Assembly: GCA_033002965.1 (NCBI GenBank)
Contig: JAURVB010013312.1
Coordinates: 62,001 to 126,000 of the forward strand
DNA: 64,000 nt
Reading direction: 5' to 3'
Source: Piper betle
Lineage: Eukaryota; Streptophyta; Magnoliopsida; Piperales; Piperaceae
Below the pieces are notes generated by a model. That model had not been told where the DNA came from. It ran no database searches and saw only the letters and a program-made list of their open reading frames with translations. Positions within the stretch are counted from its first letter, which is position 1; each line of letters begins with the position of its first letter. The translations under genes and the position numbers were made by a program. Positions 1-14,500 of this stretch are shown here, piece by piece.

Positions 1-893
1 TTATTTTTAAATAAATAAATAAGTTACCATGTTACACTTGACGGGTCGTTGCACATTCAGCTAAGGTCAGCTAATTCGGATGCCCAAAGTGAGATATGGC
101 CAACGGGCACGACTAGGCTAGCTGTGGCCATATCTAACTAGCCAACTATAGCAGGTCTGAATTTAACCAACACCTAATCGGATTTGACCATAGTATATCA
201 CGATCGAATTTGATCGATCCCTAATTAAAATGCTGTCAGATCCCGCCAAGATCAGGCAGGCCACACCATGGCCAGTCAAGCCAAAGGCGGCTTGGTCCAT
301 CTGACCTTGGCTATATCTGGCCACTAACGTCACATAGGAGGGTTAGTGGATTTTTTTTTAAAGATAAGTCTAATCAAGCTGTCCCAGTAATCAGTAGCTC
401 CATATTAAGTTGGATAGCATGAATTTTCCTTTTTCTATCCTTAGCTCAAAAACTCTTTTTCCTTTTTATATATATCTTGTGGTTAATTATTCATTATATT
501 CATTTAATTAAAATTATATATAATCTTAATTAAATAACTACACACACATATGCAGAAATGTTAAAGTGTGACCCCTTTCTAATTTGTGAACCGGAGTCTT
601 GGGCATTAAATTTTCAACAAACATTCAGTTATGCTGGAGCGGGCTAATATCTACCTACAAGTGGCCACAATAGAGGTTCACAAATTTCCCAAATAAAAAA
701 TAATTTACATTCTATCGTTTTTGTGTGTATATAGATACCTATAATTTACATAAAAAATTATCAGGTTGACTACTTCCACTGCCTAACTTACGTAATTTTC
801 TTTTTCTTTAATCTCATTTCGTATAAATTACAAAAATTTAAAGACGATAAGGCATTGGAGTAGACGATATTCATAATAAAAACCAAGTGGAGA
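1..893. other. AT-rich intergenic DNA
   Basis: No open frame with recognisable protein similarity and no clear repeat boundary was seen here. The stretch is AT-rich with scattered short A/T runs and precedes the left target-site copy of the hAT element at 894-901. Confidence 0.6.
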
Positions 894-901
894 AGAATAG
901 C

Positions 902-2892
902 TAGGGGTGGGCATCGGTCGGATGGACGTCGGATAAATTATTATCTACGTCAGTCCGAAATTTTGTCGAACAAAATTTGTCTGACCAACTTCGGACATCG
1001 AATTGTCCATCGGGCCTAAGCAATGTCCGCAGACAGTTTGAAACCTTCTGCGCCGCCGCCTACCCTCTGCCGCCGCTCTTTGCACTACCAGCGAACCTCT
1101 GCTAGAACCGTTGGAATCGGCTCGGCGAGCTAACCATTTACAACATTGACTTGCTCGGCGGAGGTGGCGGCTAGCCAGAAAATGGTTAAACAGAGGCGGT
1201 CTGTGGTAGGTGATTAGATCCGGCCAGCCTGGGCGGCGATGGGCTCTGCTATTGTCAGGGAAGGCCGTAGGAAGGTTGGCAATGTCAAAGCGGTGACTGG
1301 ACGGCTGCGGCGATGATCGTCGGCAGCGGAATCGACGACGCGAGTAGAGGGTAATCGGTAGCGAAATCGACGACGAGCGGTGATTCCGGCGTCATGGAGG
1401 CCGGGCGACGGTGGGGGTGCTCGAGGCATCACGGCAATGCCGTGGCAGGGCCTGGCGGTGATGATCGGCGGCAGGGCGACGTCAGCGGCGGCGGCAACCA
1501 CGACAAGGGGGCGGCGCGGCATGGACGGCAAAGAGAAAATGGGTCGAGGGTTTGATTGATGGCAATATCGTAAATAAGACTTGACTCGTTCATGTCTCGA
1601 GTCAATAATAATAACTAACTCGGAATAAATCTTAAAAAAATCCATAAAATCAGAAAAAAAATCCCATAAAATAAAATAAACACTACAACATCACAATGAC
1701 ATTCTACAACTAACAACCCACCCAAATTCCTCGTAATGCATCCTAACGGGGTAAACGGCCTAAATTAATTCCACAATCAACTATATATAAAATAAAAAAA
1801 TAATTGGCATACTCTCATATATTTTGATAACCCATTCTTTTCTGTTGTATTCATAATATTATCATCATATACTTTAATATCATGACCCTCATGGCTCATA
1901 CACCTGACCAGCGTTGACTCAGTACATATATTCGAAAACATATTCAATTTGAACCGACGATTGAACCGATCAATTCATAAGCATAAAACCCAGACTCAGA
2001 TCACTGGTTTTACATTATGTTTATAATGTGATATATTTTTTTCAAAGATGGATCATACAAGTTTATTATTAACTCTAACTGAACAAAGTAGAGGTGAAAA
2101 TGATAGTAAAAATTTGATTGCTAAAGAAGGAAAATATATAAACAGTATATTATTAAAAAGAGAAAAATAACATCTGGAATATGCACCTATTTTGATAGAA
2201 AATATTAGAAGAATGGAATATCTATTTGTGGTTATTGTGAAAAGAAGTTTGAGGGAACTGAAAGTTATCCAACTACTCGTTTATAAAGGTATATTGAAGG
2301 GAAATATCCTAATTTTAAAATAAAGAGGATATAAAATATGAGTAATTAAATTTTTTAATATTTTTTAATGTAGGTGAGTTAGATGAAGAATCAATTATTA
2401 CAATATTTTATCTTTTAAGTATATGCAATATTGGACTATATTTTGATGTCAATGATTATTTTAAAGTTTCTATATGTATATTATTTTTTGTTTGACTTTA
2501 AAATTTTAGAGCATGCTAACTAAATTGTGAGTGGTTTGATATGATTATTAATGTGAATGTATAGTTCTAAATTCTTAAATATAAGAGTGACTTTTATCAT
2601 TTTTATATATATGTCATTTTTAGATATTTAAGATATTAAATATCAATTTTATGTATAAACTTAATTAATTTTATTGTATATTTATATTTTAAAATTTTCA
2701 TAAACTATAATATTAGTCTTACAAATGTTAAAAATATTATATTATTGATATAAAATATCAAATACTCGGTCGGATAAAAAAATATCCATATTTAATCTAT
2801 TCTAATTAGATCGAATTCGGTGGGTCAAATTCAATTGGACGTGCTTCAGACATCAAACAGATTGACAAATTTAGACGTCCACACCCACCCCT
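902..2892. mobile_element. Non-autonomous hAT DNA transposon
   Basis: A 1991-bp element is bounded by short terminal inverted repeats: TAGGGGTGGG at the left end and the reverse complement of CAGGGGTGGG at the right end (9 of 10 bases). It is flanked by a perfect 8-bp direct repeat, agaatagc, at 894-901 and 2893-2900. An 8-bp target duplication with TA/CAGGGG-type ends is the hallmark of plant hAT elements. Inside, a decayed BED-type zinc-finger segment lies near 2191-2310, but there is no intact transposase, so the copy cannot move by itself. A GC-rich block at about 1020-1550 looks foreign to the AT-rich rest of the element. The call is direct from sequence; autonomous partners are unknown. 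Confidence 0.9.
2191..2310 (+). pseudogene. Remnant of hAT transposase BED zinc finger
   Basis: On the plus strand a short stretch reads ICGYC, then KKFEGTESY, then TTRL and RYIEG. This resembles the C-x2-C followed by G-T-x-x-L spacing of the BED zinc finger at the N-terminus of plant hAT transposases. In-frame stops interrupt it on both sides of the motif, and no hAT dimerisation domain was found downstream. It is therefore a relic, consistent with the inverted ends and 8-bp target duplication of the surrounding element. Confidence 0.55.
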
Positions 2893-2900
2893 GAGAATAG

Positions 2901-3961
2901 CACGGATGCTTTTTGAGCATCCCAAGCATTATATTTCCCAATTGAGCATTTTGCCAGGCAGAGGTGACCTTCAGTCCTATCCTTACACGTATTTTTCGAA
3001 TTGAGCATCCCATTTATATTTCTGCAAAAAATAAAAAGCACAATCTGTCGAGAAAGGAATACTTTATCACAATTTTTACATAGAAAAAAATGCAAGACTT
3101 CGTACTATAATACCCTCTCATACAGGCCATTTGCTTGCCAATGTCGTACATTCCAAACCATGGCACCACACCTTAAATCTTACGCCATGCCATGTTAGTT
3201 TGTGTTTAAAGCAAGAAAATGATGGAAATGCTTGGGGAAAAGAAAAAGAAAAAAAAAAGAAAAAAGAGAAGACATAAATAGAAATTCAAACAAGGCTACA
3301 ACAGAAAAAATAAGGGTGTTTGCAGTATACACACGATCCCCCCAACGTCGTGCCAGCTAATTTAAACCGAACAGCTACAAATATACGAATTCTGTCGAAA
3401 TTAATACATTCATTGCATTATTTACTGTATACAAAAATGTATGAATGATAATTCACATTCCAAATTGATTCCCAAGGGCACACATAGAAGATTCACCAAT
3501 GAAAAGAAGAAAATTTGATTAAATATTTTATAATTTCAAAAATTGAAAACCGAGGTGTAAATGCTCTTACCATTGATCGCCGACCATACGAGAATATAAC
3601 AAAATGTAGGAGAAAAGATTAACAAGATTGCCTGATACATAAAACAGCTCAACACTAAAAGCAATACTAATCGACCACTACCCACCCCCACAGACCTGAT
3701 TTTGTACAATTTATGTACAAAGACTGCTCCCATGTTATTGACCACAAGCCGTCCATAAATATATTTGGTCACAACTGATCAGCGTTCCAGCTGATCATTT
3801 CAAAGGAGAAAAACCTTGGTCCCACTGGTCCAAACAATATACAATTACACCTGTCAAACATCCTTAACAAATAAGAAAGAGAACTGAAGATGGCGACCTC
3901 CAACAAAATAAATACATGAAGCTGTGACGTACATACCGCTACTTTAATCAATGTCATAGCC
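2901..3961. other. 3' flank and probable 3' UTR of HUA2-like gene
   Basis: This stretch follows the stop codon of the minus-strand HUA2-like gene. The part nearest the gene (about 3300-3961) is likely 3' UTR, inferred only from position. A GTATGT-type donor sits just past the stop exon (around 3936), so a 3' UTR intron is possible. No other coding signal was recognised. Confidence 0.4.
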
Positions 3962-6900
3962 TTATCCGGGCCTCCAAAATTGTGGAGCTGCAAAGTTCAA
4001 TGTATAAAAACATATGTGAGAATCATTTCAACTAGCAGATAGAATTGTGTGCAGAAAAAAAAAAGCAAGGGTGAAAAAGGTATGATACTGTGAACATTTC
4101 AAAATATTAAAAATATTAAAAAACAAAAAGAAAGAGGGAAAAAAGTGCAAGCCTTTTAATTCATACAGAGAAAATGATTTTAAAAAAAGACTGTATAGCA
4201 ATATATATCCTTAAGCACCTCTAGTCGAACTTTGAAAAGGAGGTGAAACAGCTGAATGGTGCCGTTGAGGCAGTGGCCTATGAGCAATATGCCACCCATG
4301 ATCTGAGATTGGCCGTTCAGCAGACAGAGGACGATAAGGAATGGGCGGACGAAAACCTTCACTTTTATCATGTCTTTGGCCTACATATAAGAATCCAAAG
4401 AATTAAGAAAGCATATAACTTTGGAAAGTAAACTCATGCAAAATAAAATACTATACCTACCTAAATTTGTAGGTGAGGAATATCTACATCTTTCATTAGT
4501 TGTCCGTTCCACAAGGTTCATCCTATTTCGACAAGCACCCTGATTACTTCCATGAATCTCAGGTTCAAAATTGGATCTTTGGTGGACAATATTCGATGAA
4601 TAGTTTCTTGGTTGACTTCGCTGATGTGAGTTTGCTTGAACATACGAGAACTGACTTGACACAGTAGAAGGAGGCGGTCGAATATGGTATGGCTTATGGG
4701 GAAGCACTCCTGTGTCAAATCTTCTTATATTATTATTTGAAGGGTGTATGGCTGAATGAGATCCCCGAGAGATGCCATAGGATCTGAAAGGCAGAATTGT
4801 TGAAGCTTGCATAGAACTGTTTCCAAGTCCTGGAGAATGACAAGGAAATGACTCCAGAAACACCGACTTTACACAGGAAAAATTTGGTTGTCTTGGCCAA
4901 TGTTCCCCAACACCCTGTTCAAGGAAAGCAATCACTGTTAAGAAACATCACACAAACCTAGAGAAGTCCAGTAAAGCACACGAAACTGGACTTGACATAC
5001 TAGGATGAATATCTCTTAAAAGTTCAAAAACTTCCAAGATAATAACAAAATAAAAGAAAGACTCAAAATCAAACAAGCTCAAAAAGCAAAGCTCACACTT
5101 CCACTGACGACTATTTAAAGTCTGATTGTCATTTACAAATAGACTTACTTGTGCAAATACTGAAGGCAACTGAATAACAGGCTGTTGAGTAAGAGGTGAT
5201 GGAAGAATAGACGGAGCAGCAGGAGGCGGTGAGACTGGTAAAGGTGGGGGAGAGGGTGGCAACTCTTCTGGAAGTGGTGGAACAAATGGCACTGAGGATC
5301 CAGCGTTCACATCTGAATCACATGATGGGGCCACGTCCTCCATCTCAAGCTCACCATCAACCTCTTCTAAAATATGTGGATGTCGTTCAACAGCAACCAC
5401 AGGGCCTTCCTCCAATCCAGAATCTGGAATCGCAGGATCTCTTTCAGGAGTAACAGCCTCAAAAATTTGTACATCATTATGGAATGTCTCTTTTTCATCT
5501 TCAAGCATTTGTGGCATAGTGAACCCCGAAAGTTGCATACTTGTGTTGCTGAAGTTAGATGCATAGTCCAATGAGGAGGATGTTTAAGATTTAATACAAG
5601 CTTAATATTGCAAAACACGAGGATGGAATAGCAAAGAATTATGCTTACCTTCCATACTCATCAACAAGCATCCCTTCAACTTCCACAAGAGGATCATTTA
5701 TCCCCCGCTCAGTTCTAGTAGGATGAACAGAATAACTATAAGGTGCTTCATCACAGGATTCAAGCTCTTGCAATTGCTGCCTCACAATGGATTCAGGGAG
5801 AATTTTCCTTTCAAGCCAAAGCCGTAAAACCTGCTCACGGTGAGCAATTAGGAAAATTTTAAAAACAGATAAAGATGAGACTACATTGAACAAGGGAAAA
5901 AAATCTACCTTGAGGCATTGCTTGCGGTTTTCCCGAGCGTCGTTTCCTGGAGGTGCAGCAGCAGACAGCAAACGTGGAAGCGCTACTTCCACTGCTGAAG
6001 AATAATTACCCCCTTTGACATCTGGTAATTTTAACACAATTATTTTCATAAATGACATTAACTAACATGTCGCCAACTGCGAATGCCACTAAACTTCAAA
6101 TTGATCAACCTACCTTTCTGACCACGAGCACACTGAGTAATGGAATCAACCAAAAAGAACAGATCTATCCTCCGATGTAAGTTTGATTCACTTTCTAAAC
6201 TTCTAAGAAGAAGCTTAATCACCTGAAAGAAAATGCCAAGAATAACAATCAATCACATTCACCAGCATAAAAGGAACATAAAATAGATGAAATAGAATTA
6301 AAAAGGTTAAAAGTTCAATGTCCTCCTTGCTTCCCAATGTCTCAAACTTCAAAAAAAGGCCTCTATATGTGTGCCGCAACACAAGAGGCTTATGCAATGC
6401 AGAGAACATTCCCCATGATCTTATGCTGGGACTGGGGCAGATAAATGAAAGTAAGGAGATAGCAGTGATGTAAACTTGTGTTCTCCATCTTGGGGAGACA
6501 GCATTGGAAGACTAGGGTTTCGTTCTAGATATTTTCAGCTCATTCTGATACAACCCCTAACTCCCCCCCCCCCACACACACACAAAAGATCCCCCTCCTC
6601 TCAAACCTACTTAAAGCATGTGACCTCTAATATTCACGAAAAAATAAGGGGAAATATGAATCTTGAAGAAGGTCACACAGCTTAAACTTGACATGCATAG
6701 ATAAGTGGTGAGCCTTCTCAAGCGGGTCCGACAAAGTGTTGTAGTACATACAAATATGCACTGCAACACACATCAAGATGATATCTTCCATTCAAGTCCA
6801 AAATTCTAAATGCATCAATTCTCAAAATTTCCATATTAGCCTAATCAAAAAGACATGTCCCGCAGCAGTGAAAACACATGTTCAACATACCTAACTTCAA

Positions 6901-8469
6901 ATCTATTTGACATGAGCAGATAGCATAAGCTTTTTAGAAACAACTAGCATTTCAAAGAGTGTCAACATCTTGGGATCAATTACCAGTCACCCAAGAACTC
7001 TTGATGCAAGCTCTGCCAGTCCAACGATGGAGCATTTGAATATGAACAAAAAGAAAAATCCATTGACTCAAAACTCCAGTGCATTCACATATCATGTCAA
7101 CACCAAAAGAAGAACTTCCAAGGAAGGAGGTAATATTGAATCCAAAATTAGAACATTAGGTGAACCATAAATTTGGCTAGCACTAGAATTTCAGTGGTCC
7201 AGAACACAAAGTAGGCAGGCTGGCCTGCCATCTCGATTCTCCTGCAGTTGTAGACCACGTCAAAATCAAAATCACAAATTTTCACACCTTTCTAACTGCC
7301 TCCAAGGACCCAACCACATTTCTTTGAACTTCTTCTACCTTTTTAACCTAGATTATGAAAGTGTACATCATACATTTCCAACCACACACAGGCCTCCATT
7401 GACATGACAACAAAACCAACATAAACGATTTCACAAACATTTTGTCAAACTAAACCATCCTCCACTACTCTTATAATATGAATGAAGACAATGCCCTTCA
7501 TAACCTTACCATATACTCATACAAACGTTCTTACCTCCAGTAACCTCATCTTAAATGTAACATTTCTTAATAAGCAAAGATTCAATCTAGATAAACCTAG
7601 AATCTTCATCATTTTAGGATAAATTTTTTGTCTAATTTTAGTAGGAATTTGGGGATACAAAGTTTACACCTCAGCTTAGATGTAGGTTTTATTACTAAGC
7701 CAAGATGCAATCTAGATAAACCTAGAATCTTCATCCTTTTTAAAATAAAATTTTCCTCTTATTTTAGCAGGACCTTGTGAAATACAAAGTTTACTACAGT
7801 ATGCAACATCGCTCTCCATCTCCAATTTTGACTATTCAACCATGGATTCCGGTGTTGCCACCTCACGATATCTTGGCCTTGGGAGGATCCTGATAAGAGA
7901 TGATCACCAGAGAACAAAACTCCCTTACTCGTCGGAATCTCGAAAGTTTCTCGCGATTTTCCAGAGAAAATTCAAAATCTCAGGGAATCTCGGCTATTTT
8001 TATAAATAATGTATTGCTAGTTTATACATCATATACTATGTTCATTATTTTATATATATAGTTTATTGCAAATATTTTTTCATCATTTTTATTACTATGA
8101 AACTTAATAATTTTTAGCTGTTAATCTTAATATCAGAATTTAATTGTTTGTTCGCATTTAACATCAATATTTTTTTACATAAAATTATATAGAAAATGAA
8201 AATAAAAATTTGTAATTGCTATGATTTATAAAAATATTATCATTCTCATTTCGCGCATATAAAGATAAGTCAAATTGTTACTTTAAACTAACAGATCGTA
8301 TAAGCAGTGGGACATTATCTATTACAATGGTTATTCATCAACATTTTCGATATCCTGGCATTTCCTGTACCTCTCAGGGATCTCTCCAAGATCTCTCTTT
8401 TCAAACTGTCCAAGGCGAGACCAACAACCAAAAAGGCAAACCTTGATAAGTATTAATGTTTGGCTACAC

Positions 8470-8510
<41 letters not shown>

Positions 8511-11500
8511 TTGCCCCTGGTCTCCCCTCTATCCCCTAAATAATGGTGAGACACCAAAGCAAACTGCTTCAAATGACAATTTTTATAATTTATTGCAGTA
8601 AAGTTGAGTTGTTTTAACTCTGTGACCAACTTTGCTGCTTTTTTATAATCAAGCATAGTATTAAATTAAATATCAAAATGAGACCAAAACATTGAAGAAG
8701 AAAATAATTAGAAGTTAAAAGAAAACCAAGCCTAAAATCTAAAATTTGTAAAGCTAAGATCATGCAGACAAAAATCACATTTTACTGTAATCATGTGAAG
8801 AAAATTATAAAAAACAAACAAGCTCCCTAAAACAGAAATACATGTAATTCATATCCTATCAATAAAAAAGGTAATGTCAAACCAATAGATAGATAAAACT
8901 CACCTCATGGCACATGCCATGTTTTGCACAATCCAATGCAAGGCGTGTGGCACGAGCAATGCTCTCTTTTGTGCGAGATACAGATCGTACAGCAGCCTTA
9001 AATGCCCTCCACAAAGGATCTGCTTCTCCTTGAAATCTAAGTGTCTCTGATGAATTATGGTTACTTGGTAGCAACAACTCAGAAGAATTCAGTTTATCTT
9101 TGCTAAGAAGCGATTTAGTCTGATCTTGATCAATGATGTCACTTCTTGTGCCATTATTTGAAAGACAAGATGACGCTTGCTCAGAAAATGTCATTCCATT
9201 GAACTGATGTTGAGAAAACATGGCCTCTGCAACGACCTTACAATCTCTACTTTTACTAGCAGAAGTAGGAGAATTAAACTGCTTGACCTTCGTACATGAA
9301 GAAATTTCAATACACTCAGGGCTCAATGCAGCTCTAGCATTCTTTTTAAGCTCATGCCTACAAAACAAGAAGAAACTTTTTAAATTGGACAAACTTAACA
9401 TTTAATAAACAAAATCATTTTTACAACACAGTTTGATATATAAGAAAGTGTATGAACAAATACACAAATGCTTACACGTCTAGCTTCAATTTCGTATTAA
9501 ATTTGGATTGCAAAGACTTAACGCCCTCAGAAGCACAGCTAAACAAAAGATACCCTTTTTCTACTTTCAGCTTCTTTTCAGGACCAGAACACATGTTTCC
9601 ACCTCGATCATCCACTGAAACAGACTCTAAATCGCAAACAACAGATTCCCCAGACAAAAGGTGTAGATCCAACATCCTTTCCCTGGAACTATCACCTTGC
9701 ACTGTAGGAACTACATGATTAGAATTACTGCTTGAATCTAAAACATTTTCATCCGCTTCTGAGAAATTCTTATCAGTTTCCATGTCAAATAGTTTCTCGT
9801 GAAGCTGATATGAATCAGTAGTCGACTTCATCAAAAGCATGCTCTCATGATCAATATGAGAATCCATAGGCAAGTCTTCGGGGTTTTTAACATCAGAAAG
9901 GTTGTTGACAAGTTCATAATTTGGAGTTATAAGCTTTACATCATTATCTTTGGAAATTGCACTTTCAGACTGATTTGTATTTTTTTGCATCTTATGTGCT
10001 CTTGGTGATTCATTTCCAAGCACAAAGAATGTATTGTAGCAGGACTTCTCGCCATTGGAAAGGAGAGCATCTTGCACTTCTAAAGAGCTCAACTTCCCAG
10101 AGGTGGTGGTTGTGCACTCATGAAATGATGATGGTTTAGTGTTTTCAGCCTCAACAGCACCATCAGCAACATAGGCATTCATAGCCTCCAAAGCACGATG
10201 AAGCCTTTTAGAAGGAGGTAGAGCAGTTTCACTATCAAATATATGATCTCCATTTGAGAGATATTTGGCATTCAGAAGGTCAGTATTGTTCCCAGTAATC
10301 TGACTGGGTGTTTTGCAAGGTGAGTGATCCATTCTCGGAAAGTAGCCAACACATGATCTTTGAGAATCAAAAGTATGACAACTGGATGACAAAGATCTTG
10401 TATCTACGTCATTTGCCAGATTATCACTCAAAGATTTCTTGTCAACTTCTTTGCACATCTTGTTCAAGGCAGCTTTGCCCATTCTGACCCTTGCTCGTTT
10501 AACTAATGGCAAATGTTCATCACCATCTACACCATACATTTTACCATGGCAATTTTCGCATACATTTGATAAACATGAATTTTGTTTATTTAGTTCATTT
10601 TGCGAGTATCTTTCTTCATCTAGAAAGGAAGTTTCAGCTGCATCATCTGTACCTTGACTTCTAACCTGTTCTCTTATCCTCTTGATTGTAACAGCAGATG
10701 CTTCACTTTCATCTGACCCACTAGATAAGGCATCATTTTCTACATACCCACCACAACCATTAGGCTCATCTTCATAACTCGAGCATTCTACACATGTATG
10801 AGCATTACCAACCACAGTCTCTATGCCAACTTTGAGCACCTCCCTAGCATCACTAGCATTTGATGAAACAATTGCAGACTGAGCAAGGAGATCCAAGTCG
10901 GGACATTCAGATGTATGAAGAGATTCCCCTACTATATTTTCCTTTCTACCGTTCTCATAACTAAATCCATCATTTTCTAGATTATTCTCACTTATTTGAT
11001 AACGCTTATAGGAATCAATTCTTGATGAACTTCTAGACTTTCGCACTGATATACCAACCTTTTGGCTAGCCCCATTTCCCACTTGAGATCGCTTCTTAAT
11101 CGAAAGATGAGTTTCGCTAAGTCGATCAAGTCCCAATGCATTCTCAAATGCAACTTTAGATATTACTTCAGTATCATGCAGCTCCGTAGCTCCTGAAACC
11201 AAAGGAATCTCATCGGCACTGCATGAATCAGAGTGATCCAAAGAAGCATAAGTTTTTGGCAAGGAAGTTGACCTTGGAAGATTTTCTGAAATTTCATTGT
11301 TTAATGTGGCAACTTCATCACAAAGTTGATCACCTCCACCCTGTTTCTTCAATTTTTCGTAAGAGTCCACAATCTCATTAACTGCCCGAACAAAGTCAGA
11401 TCCCTTTCCATGTCTCTTACTAAGCAAAGTGTTCTTCTTTTCTTCTGTAAATGCTTCAACATCGGCAGGATTACAGAATGCACTGCAGTATAAATTTGAC

Positions 11501-14500
11501 ATAATAAGCACAGTGTGATTGTAAAAGTATCCTTATTCCTACAAGTGAATGAGTAATATCAAAAACACACATCAATAAAAAAGCAATCTGGTAAATCGTA
11601 GCAGATTCCATTCAGTAATACTAGGCGATGCCGGTTTGTCCATTAAATGCACTGCTTTATGTTGTAATATCAAATTAATGTGCCAAGGCAAAACCAAATC
11701 CAGCACAGCATTAATGTGTTCATCTATTGTCAGATTTGAAAATGTTGCCACAAGTAAATTGCCGATCCTGTGATATCACAGGATGAAACTTCTTGTCCAT
11801 TGATGTAATATAAAGCAACTCAAACTCCGACAAAGAATGACCACATGATGAATTATGTAAATTTGCTGGGACAATATTAAGGACATGCTAAAATGCTGAT
11901 AGCCTAGTGAAGATGTCAGTCTACCATCCAAAAATCAACCCAGTCCCCCTACTGGTTCCTCTCTTTTCCACTTCAGTAGTTCCGGTGCAGACCTCCTATT
12001 TCTCTTAAAAGATCTTCATTTTTCCCACAAATAATAATTATCATACAAGTACTCGAACAACCACCTACACCATCCAAAAGCCTACTTTCCAATCATATCA
12101 TCAGAGAGCAACACTGGCCAAATTCAAGCTTCAACTGTGACACCCATGGCATTGACTCCCTGACAATAACAAGGAGCCATGAGTCATGGCTCATAAGTAA
12201 ACACCTCTTCAAATTTCATCTATCGTCTTCCCACTCTGTTAACCTATAATTAATCGTCAACTCTTCTCTATCTTATCGTCCAACACCCATCTCTTTGTAC
12301 GTGCCAGCCTATTGGCCTGCCAACTTTACTTGTTCTCTATTGATATAGAACTCTATACAAAATAAACCTTAAGCATATCTTGCCCAACCATGGGGCAGGC
12401 ATCATAAACCTCAAGGTGTTACTCCTATACAATCTACCTACATCCATCACTTTCCTAGTTTCAAGTTTCGACTGCATTCACATTGGAACAAAAAATGTTC
12501 TGCTTTAAAAGTTTCAATTCTACTCTAAATTTTTTTACTTTTACACCTATCATAAGTCTCACAAAGAGAGAACTTCAATAGCATAGACTCATTTTCCATG
12601 TTAAAACATGATGAACAATGCCAATACAAATAAACTGGAGGAACAAACTGCGTGAGCTCAGGTAACTGCCAAAATTAATGAGCTCAACTCAATTGTCTCA
12701 GAATGGTTAGTTTTCAATTTAGCATACTTAATGCACCCACAACCTTCCAGCCTGCAACATATGTTTTCTAACAACTTCCCTTTTATGCCAAATACAACTT
12801 ATCTTTCCTCCAACATGTTCAACACTGAATGAAGCATTAAGTTTCATGTAATAAAGTTAAAAAAATGAGTTTCATGTAATGAAAAGAAAAGGAGAGAAAA
12901 TAAGAAAAATATATTTTGACTGTAGCAAGATTAAGAGCTTGTGGAGTCAAAATGATTGCTTCCACAACATGCAAAATCCTGTTTTGAGCACCGCTTGATT
13001 AACTTTGAGCAGATTCCAAAAGACAGCATGATGTCAATCTCAAGCACACACGCTTCATTCAGGTAAATGAAACCATACATCACTTCATTAATAACACAGG
13101 TGGTTTAAAAAATAACCAACACAAATTACAAAGTGCACATCTCAATTGGCCACGCTCCTCCCCTTCCCACTCTTATTTTTACCACCCTCCTCTCTGGTTC
13201 TTCCCCAAGTGCCACTTAACCTCTAGTCTTTCTTGCATGCCCAACCTATTCCCCCCTAAAGCTCTGTCCCCTGCCACCAACTTTCAATTTTGCCTCATTT
13301 AGTCATCCTAAAGCTTCCCTACCACCTTAAGCACTACCTTGTTTATGCTTCACTTTTCATGAGTGGTACTAGCTCCATTTCGTAAAATCCTCCAAAATTT
13401 CGAATCTTCCTCAATGACTACAAGATGATAATACTAATTGTAAATTTTTGATAGTCTAACCATTTGTCCTAAAATCTCAAGTTGTTAGGTAAGAGAACCA
13501 CTTAATATTTACATTAATACTTTACCTCACGTGCAAGGAAATTTTTAAGACTTACAACGTGGGCAAACACGGGCAAATAATCAATTGGTCACAATATAGG
13601 GCAAATTAATATTTCTCCAAGCATATGTCATGGAATTCAAACCCTTACCACCTAGCTCTAATACCATTTAAGTTTAGATGGTCTAAATACTTGTCTCAAA
13701 AGCTTAAGCTATTAAGAAAAGGAACCACTAAATATAAACTTTAACACTAACGACTAAAAGAATTCTTCAATGACTAAGACTCCACCTCAAGCACCACCTT
13801 GCCTATTTTGACTAGGTTGGTTCCCATATTTGTTGACAATATGACACATACGGTTGAAGCAGAAAATTGATTTAACTATTAGCACAAATCAGGCTATTTA
13901 TCTGAAAATGAAATTATGTTAACGCACTAAGCTATGGTTTGGATCAATGTTCCTTACAGGAATTTATTTGTCAAAAGGGAATCAAAATTCTGGTCTGCGC
14001 AAGATCTGTCCATGGAATCTCAAAGATCTCTCCCCTTTGTTATGGCGGAGGAAACTAAGATCCACAAAGGAAAATCTTAGCACGTTACACCCAATAAATA
14101 TAAGTTTTCTACAGTGACGTTGATTACATTAACAATGTTGCCATTAATAGAAGTCTCCTTCACACCATTAATTTCTTGTGAATTCAAAATCAAGTCCATG
14201 GCCTCCAAAACAATTCCCTTGTCTTAACAAATTTTCCTATGTCCCAATAAAACTATTGCAGTCAGTTTTTCAAACAAATTTTAGTTCAAATTGTTATCAT
14301 AGAAACAGTATGCAATACACAAAAAGATTTATTTGCTACATTTCATGAATAATTAATACCGTCCTTTATAGATCTCTCAGTGTGATGATCACAAAAAGAA
14401 ACCAAAAACCAAAACAGAACACAGGCATAACATAAAAGATGTAGAATCACAGTGTCTTCATGAATAAACAACATGTTAAAATAGTTGTTACTGCCATCTA

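Larger units (their letters stand above)
6223..8903 (-). other. Large intron 4 of HUA2-like gene
   Basis: This 2.7-kb intron separates the two coding exons of the CTD-interacting domain. It holds an imperfect 100-bp direct duplication (7563-7792) and an AAT microsatellite (8470-8506). No open frame in it resembles a known protein. Confidence 0.8.

Noticed and set aside
1214..1645. 143-codon minus-strand frame in GC-rich DNA
   Set aside because: Lies inside the hAT element, low-complexity Ala/Pro/Arg translation, no known domain; best seen as a composition effect.
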